From Mycogone perniciosa (Eukaryota > Ascomycota > Sordariomycetes > Hypocreales > Hypocreaceae): a DNA stretch of 64,000 nt. Location of the stretch: assembly GCA_025331125.1 (NCBI GenBank), contig JAOALB010000160.1:1-64000 (forward strand), given 5' to 3'. A program made the position numbers and the translations under genes. Every line of letters begins with the position of its first letter. Positions within the stretch are counted from its first letter, which is position 1. Under the pieces are notes generated by a model, which saw nothing but the letters and a program-made list of their open reading frames with translations, was not told the origin of the DNA and ran no database searches. This document shows positions 32,985 through 44,612 of the stretch, piece after piece.

Positions 32985-34165
32985 CGCGTGTGTAGCACTT
33001 TTGGTGGGAAATTCTTTCGGCACGGCTACTAATCATTGCTTTGGACTTTGGCTTTCAGGACTGGAAAGGAATACGGGATTGGGATACGGTATGGCGTTTA
33101 GGGGGGGCAATGATACCTACTCACACTAAAGGGCGGTTGTTGGTCTTGCACGTTATTTGAGCTGGCATTATGAGAAAGACCAAGCTGCCAATACCACCCC
33201 TGGTTGATAAAACACAAGGGTTGTATGAGCGATTGCTGAGTAAACATGCAGCGGTAATGAAGAATACACATGAGAAACGAATCACAAATCTACGTGCATG
33301 TTTAAGCCCCACGTTTTGTCTGCGTGTGATGAGTGCTCGGCAAGGCATTGAGGGCACGCGAGCAAGAAAGTGTGTGCAAGTGTGTAGGAGAGCAGTCCTG
33401 TTAGCAGCAACTTGCCACAGGCTGGTTGAAAGGCAGGGATGCGTTTACGGCCCTGCCTCCCTCGTAGCTACTAGTTACCTATCTATCTATCGATGCCTCG
33501 ATTCTCTCGATAGCTAGCAATAAAATCACGGTAGATATCTGTATTACTTCCTAGTAGTAGGTACTACTTGGTACGGAATATTATACTAGTCCCAAAAGAA
33601 CGATCTGCGTTGGGGTACACAATGCTCCACGGTAAATTCAAAGCATAAGGTGTACCTCGCGCACGACTGTAGGCACCAGATTGCAGACGTCACTCCAGCC
33701 AGGTCAAGGTTTATGGTGGCGTACTCCTCTGCCGAAGCACGTACCTGGTACATCGTTTTTGGTGCAAAATACGGCCTGCACCAAGTACCGCTGCACTGCA
33801 GCCTGACCCTCATGCGCTGGTGACCCAGCCGGGCCAGGGCACTCCCCCAATCTCGAGCTCGAACCTTCTTGAACCTCCAACGTTGACCATCACAACCAAA
33901 CAGTTCTCCATCCATCGCCTCCCGCCCGCCGAGTCGCCCAGACGCTCTCCGACAATCGCAGCCGGAGAAACCGCAGTATTGTAATTCTTCTCTCCTTCTT
34001 TTGTTCCGCGTGTGTGGTGCGCCGCTTTTGTCGTGAGGGATACACGCACCAAGCTGCAGTAAGCGCGTGTCCACCTGGCCGTTTTTTGTCATCGACTTTC
34101 CACATCATCATCATCATCATCATCATCATCATTATCATCACTGCCAGAGCTTCACACTGGCCGTC
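32985..34165. other. Intergenic region upstream of RPN3
   Basis: 1.2 kb. It includes a (CTAT)n stretch near 33478-33490 and, close to RPN3, a (CAT)n repeat. Long minus-strand frames across the CAT repeat are low-complexity artefacts. Confidence 0.5.
34103..34140. repeat. (CAT)n trinucleotide repeat in the RPN3 leader
   Basis: Some nine to twelve CAT units, one changed to TAT, end about 26 bases before the RPN3 ATG. It is likely within the 5' untranslated region. Confidence 0.85.
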
Positions 34166-36053
34166 ATGCCCAGCAAGACCCCTAATAAATCCGCCGAGAA
34201 GGGCGCCAGAAATAACAGCAAGGACGTCGACATGAAGGACAACGCAAAGGCAAAGGGCAAGAAGGCTGCCAAGGACGGCGATGACAGCATGACTGTTGTG
34301 GTGCCCCCCTCAAAGGCTTCCAAGCAATCGTCTGCTCCTCCAGCTGCAGATGCCGAGGGCGATGTTGCTATGGACGTGGACCAAGCCGACGAGGCCGATA
34401 AGGTCGACCCCGTTGAGCAGGCTGTGACAGGTATGCTAACAACCAAGCCGTGGTGATGATGGCATGCTTTTACAAGTTCCCCCATTGCTAACGCATTTCT
34501 GTTTCCCCCCTTGCCTGCAGATATCAAGGTCAACTTTGCCCTGCTAGACCGTGCCGTTGTGCTCTTCGACGCCAGGTTTTCTCTGCGAGCCCTACGATCA
34601 ATCTCCCTCATCCGTAAGCGCTTGACACCGGACATCATCGCACAGGCAATTGCCGACACATTCCCCGCAACTGCTGTGTCGGGAACCATTGCCAAGAGCC
34701 TCCTTCTTGCCATCGGCCGCGAGGATGTGCCCCTGGGCCGTGCGACTGGACCCGAGATGGAGGTTGACAGTGATGCCAAGGGTGCTAAGAACGGAGCCTC
34801 CAAGAAGGAGGTCAAGGAAATCATCCCCGAAATCTTCGTCTTCCTGGGCATTCTAATCCAGGTCTACTTTTTCGATGCGAAGATGTACGAGCGGGGAGCC
34901 GAGTTTTCCAAGTACCTCTCCGACCGAATTCAACTCCTGAACTGCCGCACGTTAGACTCTCTTTCCGCCAAGGTCTACTTCTACTTCTCGCTCTTCTGCG
35001 AGCACATTGCTCCGTTGCCTCCATCCCCTGAGTCGCCCATCGTCGCCATTCGACCCACGCTTCTCGCCGCTCTGAGAACTGCTGTCCTGCGGAAGGATAT
35101 AGACACCCAGGCTTCCGTCATCGTCCTGCTCCTCCGAAATTATCTGCTGACGTCGCACATCAGCCAAGCTGATCTGCTTGTTTCACACACGCAGTTCCCC
35201 GAGAACGCGGTCAACAACCAGGTTGCACGATTCCTGTACTATCTTGGGCGGATCCGAGCGATCCAGTTGCGATACACAGAGGCACATGAGCATCTCACGG
35301 CGGCTACTCGCAAGGCACCTTCAAGCAGCTGCGCTGAAGGCTTCTCACAAACTGCCACCAAGCTGCTGCTAGTCGTTGAGCTCTTGATGGGAGATATTCC
35401 TGACCGAGCCACTTTCCGGCAACCAGCCCTCGAGGATGCCCTGCACCCTTACTTCCTGCTGGTTCGGGCTGTCCGAGTCGGCAACTTGGAGGACTTTGAG
35501 ACGATTATTGCTGACCACGCCGATACCTTCCGACGGGATGGAACCTACACACTTATTCTGCGCCTGCGCCAGAATGTCATCAAGACAGGTATCCGCATGA
35601 TGTCCTTGTCATACTCCCGCATCTCCCTCCGCGACATCTGCATTCGCCTGCATCTGGGTAGTGAAGAGTCTGCTGAGTATATTGTTGCCAAGGCAATTAG
35701 GGACGGTGTCATCGAGGCCACTCTGGACCGGGAAAAGGGATTCATGAAGAGCAAGGAGGTGGGCGATGTCTATGCCACGAGGGAGCCTGGTGAGGCATTC
35801 CATGACCGAATTCAGGCGTGTCTTGCTCTCCATGATGAGAGCGTCAAGGTGAGTTCTCGATTACCACGTTTTCTATTCAGCTGCCCTGCATACTAATCCC
35901 GTTCTGTAGGCCATGCGTTTCCCTATGAACCAGCACCGTCTGGAGCTTAAGAATGCTCAGGAGGCGCGAGAGCGAGAGCGTGAGATGGCCAAGGAGATTC
36001 AGGAGGGTGACTTGGACGATGACGATCTTGGCGGAGACTTGGAGGGCATCTAA
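34166..36053 (+). CDS. RPN3: 26S proteasome non-ATPase subunit Rpn3 (PCI protein)
   Basis: This is a lid subunit of the 19S particle that scaffolds with other PCI proteins and pairs with Rpn7/Rpn15. The exons are 34166-34430, 34521-35848 and 35910-36053, with splice phases 1 and 0. The protein is 578 residues, close to the family norm. The first 85 residues are Lys/Asp-rich and disordered. The folded region begins DIKVNFALLDRAVVLFDARF and continues with helical repeats (DADLS-type SLSAKVYFYFSLFCEHI, VARFLYYLGRIRAIQLRYTEA). The PCI winged helix is at about 430-520 (YSRISLRDICIRLHLGSEESAEYIVAKAIRDGVIEA...). The last exon starts AMRFPMNQHRLELKNAQEARERE and ends with an acidic GGDLEGI tail. The in-frame extension before 34166 has no ATG, so the start is firm. 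RPT3 at 5.7 kb is a partner in the same complex. Confidence 0.97.
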
Positions 36054-36815
36054 TCCTAACTTTTTTTCTCTGTGTCACTACTGCTACTATTGCTATCACA
36101 TCAACATCGACCACCTACTTGGGAAAGGTCTTTTTAAGGCCGCTTCTTTTTCGCGAATAGTGCGCACACTGTTGTTGTCCTGGGGATCCAAGGGCGAGGA
36201 TGACAGGGTTTCTATTGGCTATAAATTCAACTCATCACCCACTGGGCGCCGACCGGATCCAGGCGGTCTTTGGGGCTTGGGGGAAAAGCTCTATAGAGAT
36301 GTTTTGATAGGGTGAGGCTGACTGGTGGAGGAGGGTGGGAGGCGACGACATCAAACATGATGGCTGTTCCTCTCACAGTGTATGTACTAGATACTAGTCT
36401 AGAAGATGGTGGTATTTTGGGCAATGCGGAAGCTGTTCTTTTTTCTAAATATCGTGATGTGTCATGGACTGTCGAATCATATGATCAAGCCACGGCGTAT
36501 CGGGTTTCCTCCAACGAGCTTGGCCAAATGCGAAGACGCCCATTTTTCAGCCTCTGCGCCTTTCCAATGACAGACCTGTAGTCCATATCAGCCTTATGGT
36601 TGACAAGTATGGATTGAGTCATCGACTAGCTGGCTAGCTTCTGAGGGGGAGAGGTGTAAACGTACGACGTAGATATACAGTGCAGCTACGAACATAAGTA
36701 TAGAGTCTGGTTTTATATAAAGCATCGATTCCCTGGTTATGTTCTCTTGGCAACAAATATCACCAATCAATCATTAAAAAGTGTCTATTCCTCGGTTCTT
36801 TCCGTGTCATCTACA
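36054..36815. other. Intergenic region between RPN3 and the LRR gene
   Basis: 762 bases. It contains short AT-rich stretches and no convincing open frame. The first part is likely RPN3 3' UTR. Confidence 0.5.
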
Positions 36816-38876
36816 ATGGCGACTGCTACACATGTTCAGTTGTCTGGCAACTCAAAGCCGCCCTTCATTCATGGCGAGGGCAATGTCACTTCATTTGGCA
36901 GTATAAACAGAGGTCCGGACGACTTCTCCATGGCTGAGGCTATCCGTATCGCCAGGCTCTGCCGCCCAGTTCTCAACCAGCTCGCATCTGATCTATCCAA
37001 TATTATCGGCCCATCGAAGGCTTACACAGCTGACGAGATCCTCGCTCTGCCCCTGGACAGGTACCGTATCTCAGATGCCCTACAAGACCTCCCCAGCCGC
37101 AAATCCGCTCGTCGAAATCTCGCGGCAGCTGTGGCGTCTCTCTTGCACCCCGTTCATGATGGCTCCTTGACAGCCCTCATTCGGTATGACGCCGACCGTG
37201 TTCGACTTCGAGCCTGGTCGGTCCTGCAATACAGATATGACATGCTACAGGCCACCAGACGCAATGGCAGAATGGCTCCAGGAATGACAGGCGGCGTAGG
37301 CCCCAGTGTCCAGGCACCGGTATGGTCTAGCCGTATCGTGGCTCAGGGGCCGTGGGACCCGGCTAAGAAGCCTGTGTCACTGGATGGCGTGCGTGCCGTT
37401 CCCATGCCGGTGCAGGTTGCTGAGGAAGAGGAGCTGGCACCGTTCCTGGAGCACTTGCAGAAGAGCGGGAACCACGAGCTCAATGGTGGTGAGGGTGGAG
37501 TCGAGTTGGATGGGGGCAAGGGGGAGCCTTACTACGGCGTGCAGGGGGCCGAGTTTCGCAAAGGAGTTGTATATGAGGATGGCCGTATGGATCTTTGCAA
37601 AATGGTCGTTGGACCGGATCACATCTGGCGCCTGATGGATAGCCTGCGCACCAATGCTTTCGTGCGACACTTTTTGCTGGGGAATAACATCATCGGCCCC
37701 AGCGGTGCGCAAGCCATTGCCAGCTTCGTCAATGACTTTCCGGACCGTATGGATACTTGGTATCTGGCTGGTAATTGCATCGACGCGCAAGGCTTCAAGA
37801 TACTTGTTGATGCATTCGTCAAGTCACCTGCGGCCACAAACATATGGCTGAAGCGAAATCCCCTGGGGCCTGATGCCGCTGAGGATATCTTCCGTCTTAT
37901 CACCGAGACCAAGAATCTCCAGACGCTGGACCTGGACCAGACTGAGCTTGGTAACCGCGGCGTTGCTGATCTGTTCTGCCGCTTAGCTGCATACTCTGGC
38001 CAGGAGGGAAGCAAATTGCCCCTGAGACAGCTTTACCTCAATGGCAGTGGTATATCGACCGAAGGAGCTAAAGCCATCGCAGAGTTCCTTTCCTCGGCAC
38101 ATTGCGGCGTAACGTCCATCTACATGTCGGCCAATCCACTGGGGGATGAGGGAATCGAGGCCCTCGCGGAGGCACTGCTAGACGCACCGTATCTGACTCG
38201 ACTGTTTGTACAATCAGTTGGAGTCAACACTCAAGGTGCAATCGCGCTCTTCAAGGCCTTGACCGGACATCCGGGAATTCGGTCCCTCAGCCTGGGCCAG
38301 GCCTACACCACTGAGGATCTTGGACAAGCGTACAACTACATCGAAGACGCAGCTATTCCGGCCATCACCGAGTTCCTGAATAAGACACCCAAGTTGCAGT
38401 ACTTCAACCTAGGCCTCTGCCCAACCACACCGACGGGACTCCTCAAACTGACACCAGCCATCCTTGAGAATCCAGGATTGCTATATTACGACGGCGTACC
38501 GATTCTAGAGGACCCAGCTAGAAAGCAGGCAACATTTACGCCCTCAAGGGACACTGCATTTGCGAGCCCAGGCACCCGTTCTTCGGAGCAAATCAAGTCT
38601 GATAAGGCCATTAGGGAGCACCTGGAGGCGAATGTGCACTCGCACTATGGTGAGGGCACCGCATACGCCAAGTTCATGGACGATGAGAAGCGCTGGCTAG
38701 TCAGCGACAAGGTTGTCCGCAAGATTGACAGCGTGTACCGGAATCGAGACGCTGCAATGGCGCGTCGCCATCTGATGGCTCTGGTGAAGGACTGGGAGGA
38801 GGGGGACGACACACTGGAGAGGGTTATGAAAGCCCAGGGACCACCAATGTGCTCTGTGAGGCGCGTTATGGAATGA
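36816..38876 (+). CDS. Leucine-rich-repeat protein of ribonuclease-inhibitor type
   Basis: This is a single-exon gene. The reading frame is open from 36747, but the first true ATG is at 36816 (MATATHVQLSGNS), giving 686 residues. The N-terminal 190 residues form a helical domain with RLCRPVLNQLASDLSNI and a basic region. Residues about 263-590 are RI-like LRRs, with repeats of the type IWRLMDSLRTNAFVRHFLLGNN-IIGPSGAQAIASF, LQTLDLDQTELGNRGVADLF, LRQLYLNGSGISTEGAKAIAEFL and YMSANPLGDEGIEALAEAL. Such proteins usually give binding platforms (RanGAP, NLR relatives), but no GAP catalytic Arg or NACHT domain is visible. The C-terminal 100 residues are charged and helical (HYGEGTAYAKFMDDEKRWLV, then DKVVRKIDSVYRN). 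The role is unknown; the protein is probably cytoplasmic. No signal peptide was seen. Confidence 0.85.
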   Translation: MATATHVQLSGNSKPPFIHGEGNVTSFGSINRGPDDFSMAEAIRIARLCRPVLNQLASDLSNIIGPSKAYTADEILALPLDRYRISDALQDLPSRKSARRNLAAAVASLLHPVHDGSLTALIRYDADRVRLRAWSVLQYRYDMLQATRRNGRMAPGMTGGVGPSVQAPVWSSRIVAQGPWDPAKKPVSLDGVRAVPMPVQVAEEEELAPFLEHLQKSGNHELNGGEGGVELDGGKGEPYYGVQGAEFRKGVVYEDGRMDLCKMVVGPDHIWRLMDSLRTNAFVRHFLLGNNIIGPSGAQAIASFVNDFPDRMDTWYLAGNCIDAQGFKILVDAFVKSPAATNIWLKRNPLGPDAAEDIFRLITETKNLQTLDLDQTELGNRGVADLFCRLAAYSGQEGSKLPLRQLYLNGSGISTEGAKAIAEFLSSAHCGVTSIYMSANPLGDEGIEALAEALLDAPYLTRLFVQSVGVNTQGAIALFKALTGHPGIRSLSLGQAYTTEDLGQAYNYIEDAAIPAITEFLNKTPKLQYFNLGLCPTTPTGLLKLTPAILENPGLLYYDGVPILEDPARKQATFTPSRDTAFASPGTRSSEQIKSDKAIREHLEANVHSHYGEGTAYAKFMDDEKRWLVSDKVVRKIDSVYRNRDAAMARRHLMALVKDWEEGDDTLERVMKAQGPPMCSVRRVME

Positions 38877-39346
38877 GATTGGTCAATTCCATCAAATAGG
38901 TATGTACTACCTACTCTGTATGGAGCACTCTGTATAAAGTACTCCGTGTGTGTAAAATACTTCGCACGACGGAGGAGTACTCTCGTCAGAAGTACCTCTT
39001 CGAGAACTTCCTTCCACCATTAGTCCGCCACGTGACGAAGCCAGCTTCAACCTCACTTCTTTCGCTTACACGCAAAGAAGGTTGGAATGCGCCTAGAATT
39101 CCTCTCCTGTAATACCATCTTGAGCCCGTTGAATCGAAGAACTATGCATTTTCCTTGTTCCCGCTCGCCAGCCAGCTATCCTATGACGTCAAGGTGCCCC
39201 CATGTCTAACGAACGCCATAGCGGTGCTTAGTACGAAGTACAACACCCGCCAATCTCGAGTCTACGGGCTATCGCTTTAGAACGGCGCCAATTGCAGAAT
39301 CATTGGGTTCTCTCCAGATAAACACCTCACCCGAAGCCATCGCGAT
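38877..39346. promoter_or_regulatory. Promoter region of the SAS2-like gene
   Basis: This 470-base spacer includes a CACGTG core at 39029-39034 and a sister motif TACGAAGTA at 39232-39240, 107 bases before the ATG. Both are regulatory candidates by position only. Confidence 0.4.
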
Positions 39347-41421
39347 ATGCCCCCTAAGCGCAAACGACCGGACGAGCTTGCTGCTGCTGCCCAGCCTGAT
39401 GCTCAGCCTGGCCCTCCGCTCTCGTTAACGCGTCGTGCGACGCGTCAAACGCTGGTACATCCTCCGCCTGTACCCGCATCCGTGCTGCTGTCTCCGCCGC
39501 TCGCCTCTGCATCTGCATCTGCATCTGCATCTGCATCCGCTTCCGCAGCCGCAGCCGCAGCCGCCCTGCCGAGTGCTCATAAAACCATAACGGCGGTTCC
39601 TCTGCCTCCGTTCCCGCCGGAACAGCAAAAGCGTGTTCGGGGACGTCTAGCTGCTGCCAATAAACCGCTGCCGCTGCCGATGACAACAGCTACGGGCCAG
39701 GGCGTGATACTGCCGCTGCCGCCGCTCTCGCCCGGGACGATCCGGGTTGCTGCGCCGTTACCTGCCCGGCGAGGCGCTGCAGTTGCTGCTAAGGACATGG
39801 CTAGCATTACCGTCAAAGAGAACATTCGCCCTCCGGACCTTGTGGCTCCAGAGATTACGTATCATGTGCCCCAGGCAAACCATCATGGCCGGCAGTCCTC
39901 GCTGGTAAGGCCCCACGGACCGTCAGCGCCGCCCCCGACGCTGGACAAGATATCGCCGCCACTGCCGCCTCCGAAGCCGCCGACATTGCCTGCATCCGAA
40001 CGAGCACCGCTAAGAGCGGACCGCAACATTGATAAGGTCGTGTTGGGGAATCTATGCTTCCGGACATGGTATCCGAGTTACTATGGCAAGGAGGTGCTAG
40101 GAGATACGTCGGGCAATGCAAAGGGTGGCAGCAAGGATGGAGCTAAGGATACCACTGGTGGAAAAGCACAGTCAAAAAAGGACAAGGATCACCAACCGAT
40201 GCTGGAGAGGCTGTATGTATGCCCCAGCTGCTTCAAGTATGCAAAGGAACTGGTGGCATGGTGGGGTCACGTCAAGCTGTGCCAACAACGGGGCTACGTG
40301 CCTGGGAAGAAGGTTTACATCCATCCAAGGGGCAGGCGGACGGTGATTGTACCGCATGACAGCAGCAAAGGCCCTGGGCCGAAGAAGAGACGAGGCGATG
40401 GGGCAATGAAGTATGTTGAGGAGGTGGTCCAGGACGAAGGGGAGTGGAGCATTTGGGAGGTTGATGGAGAGGAAGACGGGGTAAGTTCAAAACTTGATAC
40501 TACTACTCTGCCGCAGGTCTCTAGAACTAATTGTCGTTGTAGCTCTTCTGCCAGAATCTCTCACTCTTTGCCAAGCTCTTCCTTGATAACAAGTCTGTCT
40601 TCTTTGATGTGACGGGCTTCAATTACTTTTTATTAGTATACACACCGCCGCCAGTAACGACAACTGCGGGGGCTAGCACGCCGCAAGTACCTCAGGTCAC
40701 GGGTTTCTTTTCCAAGGAGAAGATGTCATGGGATAACAACAACTTGGCGTGTATCCTGGTGTTCCCCCCGTGGCAGCGCAAGGGGCTTGGGGCGCTCTTG
40801 ATGGGCGCGTCTTACGAGATCTCTCGGCGTGAAGGCATCATCGGTGGGCCGGAGAAGCCTATTTCAGACTTGGGCAAAAAGGGGTACAAACGATTCTGGT
40901 CAGGGGAGATTGCTCGCTGGCTGCTAAGTCTGGATACCGGCCAGGACGGTAGAGAGAGCGGGCAAGAAACTATTGTGGATGTCGAAGATTGCAGTCAAGG
41001 AACTTGGATTTCACTTGAAGACTGTTTGATGGTGTTGCGAGATATGGGGGTCGTGGAAGATGCAGGGATGGGGCTAGGGAAACCTGAGAAGGCAGAAGAG
41101 CCGCAGCCACAACTGCCGGAGGAAGAGAAGAAGAAGAAACAGGGAAGTGGGGTCGAAGAGGAGAGCAACAAGCATCAAGGTGGGCGCACCGGGGCAGGGG
41201 CAGGCGAAACAGAAGAGGACAAGCAAAAGACAAAGAAGACGACCAAGGAGGTGCCTCGCGTGCGGGTCGATAAGGAGGCGGTGCGTCGTTATGTGGCCGC
41301 TCATCGACTTCGACTCGAGAAGACGTGTGACCCAGACGGGTTTGTGGAGGGATACGCCATGAAGGCTAGAGAGAAGGCCCAAAGTGAAGACGCTGAGGCT
41401 CAGGAGGAGGTAAAAGGATAA
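39347..41421 (+). CDS. SAS2: MYST-family histone acetyltransferase, SAS2-like
   Basis: This is a nuclear lysine acetyltransferase of the MYST class; yeast Sas2 acetylates H4K16 and blocks spreading of silencing. It has two exons, 39347-40480 and 40543-41421, with a 62-bp intron in phase 0 (donor GTAAGT). The protein is 670 residues, much longer than yeast Sas2 (338). The N-terminal 200 residues are Pro/Ala/Ser-rich with a Ser-Ala run. The core begins at about 225 (VVLGNLCFRTWYPSYYG). The MYST zinc finger is C292-x2-C295-x12-H308-x3-C312. After the intron come LFLDNKSVFFDV and the loop FFSKEK, with the lysine that MYST enzymes autoacetylate. The catalytic Cys448 is in LACIL, the acetyl-CoA motif QRKGLG is at 456-461, and the catalytic Glu482 is in GGPEKPISDLG. 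An unusual Lys/Glu-rich insert (about 560-620) precedes the final helices. The NuA4 paralogue Esa1 has a chromodomain; none is visible here. Confidence 0.92.
39505..39560 (+). repeat. In-frame hexamer repeat coding (Ser-Ala)n in the SAS2-like gene
   Basis: Tandem TCTGCA units encode a Ser-Ala run that passes into a poly-Ala stretch. The N-terminal location is disordered, so length changes should be tolerated. Confidence 0.85.
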
Positions 41422-44400
41422 GAGAGGAGAGTGGGTGAGAGGAAGCATGATCTGACGAGGATGATAATGATACCCCCCTATAGTATTTGCTCCAAGCACG
41501 GCTATTAATACGTACGATTATCGACTGAAGAGCGGGATGTGGCGAACGGGGCAAGACCATACTCCGTCCACGGCCCCGGACTCGTTTAGACTGCGGGATT
41601 GCGCGACCAGTATGCTGGCTGTACCCCAGATTACGATGAAATACTGAATTGTATTGGCCTGGGAGGTGAACCGCGTATCAAGGGTTCTCTCCTCTTCTAA
41701 GTCCAAGGCATCTTGATCTGTGGGGAGAAACCAACAACCCCAGGACACGGACAGACGGACCAAGGATGGGCTCCATCGTGGAGATGGCAACTCCTCTGGT
41801 AATTGCCATCAGACAATGGTGCCAACTTTCTTCTTGTTGCAAAGCTAGACAAATCGGCCAGTGATGCTGATGTTACTACAAGCTGTTGTGTTCAAAACAG
41901 CAAGTGAGCTTAAAGCAATGACTGTGTTCATATTCCATTGAAGCTCTCCCATCACTGTGTATCTTTCACCCGGTGCCAACTTCCTCAGGTTTTACCAAAT
42001 CGTTGCCTCAGTCCAAAAGAATCAGGAAAAAGGAGTTGAAAAGCCGCTTTCGGCCATGGCGAGATTTGATGGGCTTGTTGGTGGATCAAATGCATCATAG
42101 CAATAATGTGACCCGAAGAATTCTCGTGATAGGATGGCACCAAGTATATTACTAGGACGACCCCCTCCTTTTCTCGAGCTGACACTGGCACTGTGCAGGG
42201 GAGGGGTGTCCTCTCAAAGGGAACAGATATGAACCCTGGCTCATGGATCACACGCGTGATAAAGGGTGTGAATGAGAAGGGTTGGCACGGCAAAGCAAGG
42301 CGATATTGGCTGGCAGATGTATCCATCCCGTCGGTGCGAGCCTAAGGCAACCTCACTTCTTGGCCTGAATTGGCGACCCAAGGTCACAATGAGGACGGAC
42401 TCCATAATAGCCCCATGATCGGGATGAGGACCCGTGTCATTGTTGTTGGCTTGAGCCAAGAGAATTTTTCACTCAGCCACGAGAGTTGTGCTCGTGGTTG
42501 GCATTTTCATGAATCAAGCACATCGGAACAAACCCTTTTTTCTCCCATAGTCACTCATTCAGCTTCATATCTTGAGAGCAGTACTTCGTAGTTCGTTTGT
42601 CTTGCCAATAGATGGATGGCATCATCACGCCTCATTCTGCTTCTTCGGGGAGTCGCAAAATGATGCACAACAAGTTAGTGGTCACAGGGACCCTGCATTT
42701 TCCAGGGTGGGAAAAATTTTTCCATCCTTCGTCTGGCTTCCTCGGACGGCCCGAAATGGTGGTGTCGACACCGCTAGGAGCCCGCCCACTAGGCACAGTG
42801 ACGTATCTGCTGTACGATACCCTGTAGGAATCTTCTGTAGCTCACTGAAGCAGCTGTTGCAGCGTCTGTTTCCGCTTTAACGCCGCTGGCGCAATCCTAT
42901 TGGACACACCGCCGGGCTGGGAAGCCGATAGATGATACCGGTCGTACCTGTACGAAGTACGCGGTACCTCATCTCTCATCTCTCATCATCCTCGTCATAT
43001 AGCACGCCAGGAAAAGTCAGACCGATTTTCCGGGAGCCAACCCTATCGTTTGTACTCGTATGACCGAACATCCTCCTCACTCTGTATGAACGAAGAGCCA
43101 TTTTTTTTCTTCAATCTCAATCGTTGCTTTCATAGCCGTTGTAGTAATAAGTGGCTGCATCATGAAAGTATCGAGGGAACGGTCCAACGGGCGGAAAGCG
43201 GACTGCCGGCGCTCGGTATTAGTAGAACGTAACACTCGTACATACGAGGAGGTAGTATCGCTGTATGTAGGATCAGCCAAGCAAGGTCACCCTGCCAGCC
43301 TTTTTTTCGGTGCGTGCATATTGTGCTTCTTCGGGAACAGACACATTCGACGAGTCGCAAGAAAAAATGGAGGAGTACGTCTTCCCTTTTATACTGCTCC
43401 ACGAACCTGCTTCCTCCCTCTTCAATGGAAGAGTCATCAGGGGCCCTCGAGCATCTCAAAGCCAGCCAGAGCTTGCTCCCCATCCTTATCTCGCTCGTTC
43501 CTCTGTCCCGTGTCCGTCCTAAAAACACAGGCACGGACTACTTGCGACACAAGTTTCTCTGTGCCTCCATTCACAGCGTGATAATACCACCCATACAAGT
43601 ACCTCCATCATCACGACACCCCTCTAGCAGGGTGAAGCTGTCAAGCCAAAGCCGAACACCCTTGCTCAGATCCACCCACGTGTCAGGCAAAGGCTTGCCT
43701 GATTCATGGCACTTCTGCTGATCCTGTTGGTCTCTTTTTGGCTGCACTCCCAACAGCGCCAAGTGGGGCGTGGGGGTGTCGTTGAGCGAGCCTCATCCAT
43801 TCGCAGAACCTCATGTTATCAAAGTTCTCCATCAGATAAGTCTGGATATCGAAAATTAAACCCACTCTCTTTATGCCTCAGACAACAACAATGAAGCAAA
43901 AATTTTCTCAGGCCGCCAGCAATCAAACCGACACGCCCCCTTTCCTAGAGCCCACCCATCGGAATGAAGCTGGTCCTTCGCACTCGTCCAACCCTGCTGG
44001 CTGCATCGTAGTCAAGTTTTTGTCGATCACACTCACTCTGTACGGAGCTGGTTGTGAGTGATAGTCCACATAACATGTTAGACTCGCCATCCGAATCTCT
44101 CAATGCCCCGAATGGATAGTAAAGCCTCTGCTTCAAGGCGAAAAGATTGTCCATAGTCGTCGATACCCATTTTTGGGGGGCTTTCGACCGAAATTCCAAC
44201 CAAAACTGCTCGTAGGCTTTGTGCCATGATTCGTAGTCCGCTGGCGCCAAGGAAGTCAACACCTCAGGCTGTGAAACCTCAAAGCGCAAAGAATCCACAC
44301 CCGGCTTCCCCCGACCGAGTTCCAGCCCGTTTGTAGGCCGCCATACCGCTCCAAATTCGCACCGCGCTCGTCTCTTGTGCTGGGAATTTCGCTCGTTTGC

Positions 44401-44612
44401 CCGCCCACTGACCACCGTAGCCCCGGTTGAAGTCTGACTTCCATTGGCCCCTTGGCCATTCCCCAAGGTGGGTCTTCTCTTTTCTTGCCCTTCCTCCAGC
44501 TCCAGTTCTCTTTTTCTCTTCCTTCTTCCCTCCAGACTCGATCTCTTCACCTTCACTCCATCCAACCATCCAGTCCATCCTCAACCTACCCATCTCCCCT
44601 CAAACCATCACA
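41422..44612. other. 3.2 kb intergenic region upstream of ATP9
   Basis: This region holds sister motifs at 42582 and 42951 and no recognised gene. A minus-strand frame at 43945-44565 (206 codons) overlaps the ATP9 promoter; it looks coding-like only in part and is not called. A pyrimidine-rich tract precedes the ATP9 ATG. Confidence 0.5.
44467..44600 (+). promoter_or_regulatory. CT-rich core promoter tract of ATP9
   Basis: This is a dense C/T stretch just before the ATP9 start codon. Such tracts precede transcription starts of strongly expressed fungal genes. No TATA box was identified with confidence. Confidence 0.55.

Noticed and set aside
33890..34141. Minus-strand frame beginning with poly-Met
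   Set aside because: Created by the (CAT)n repeat in the RPN3 leader.
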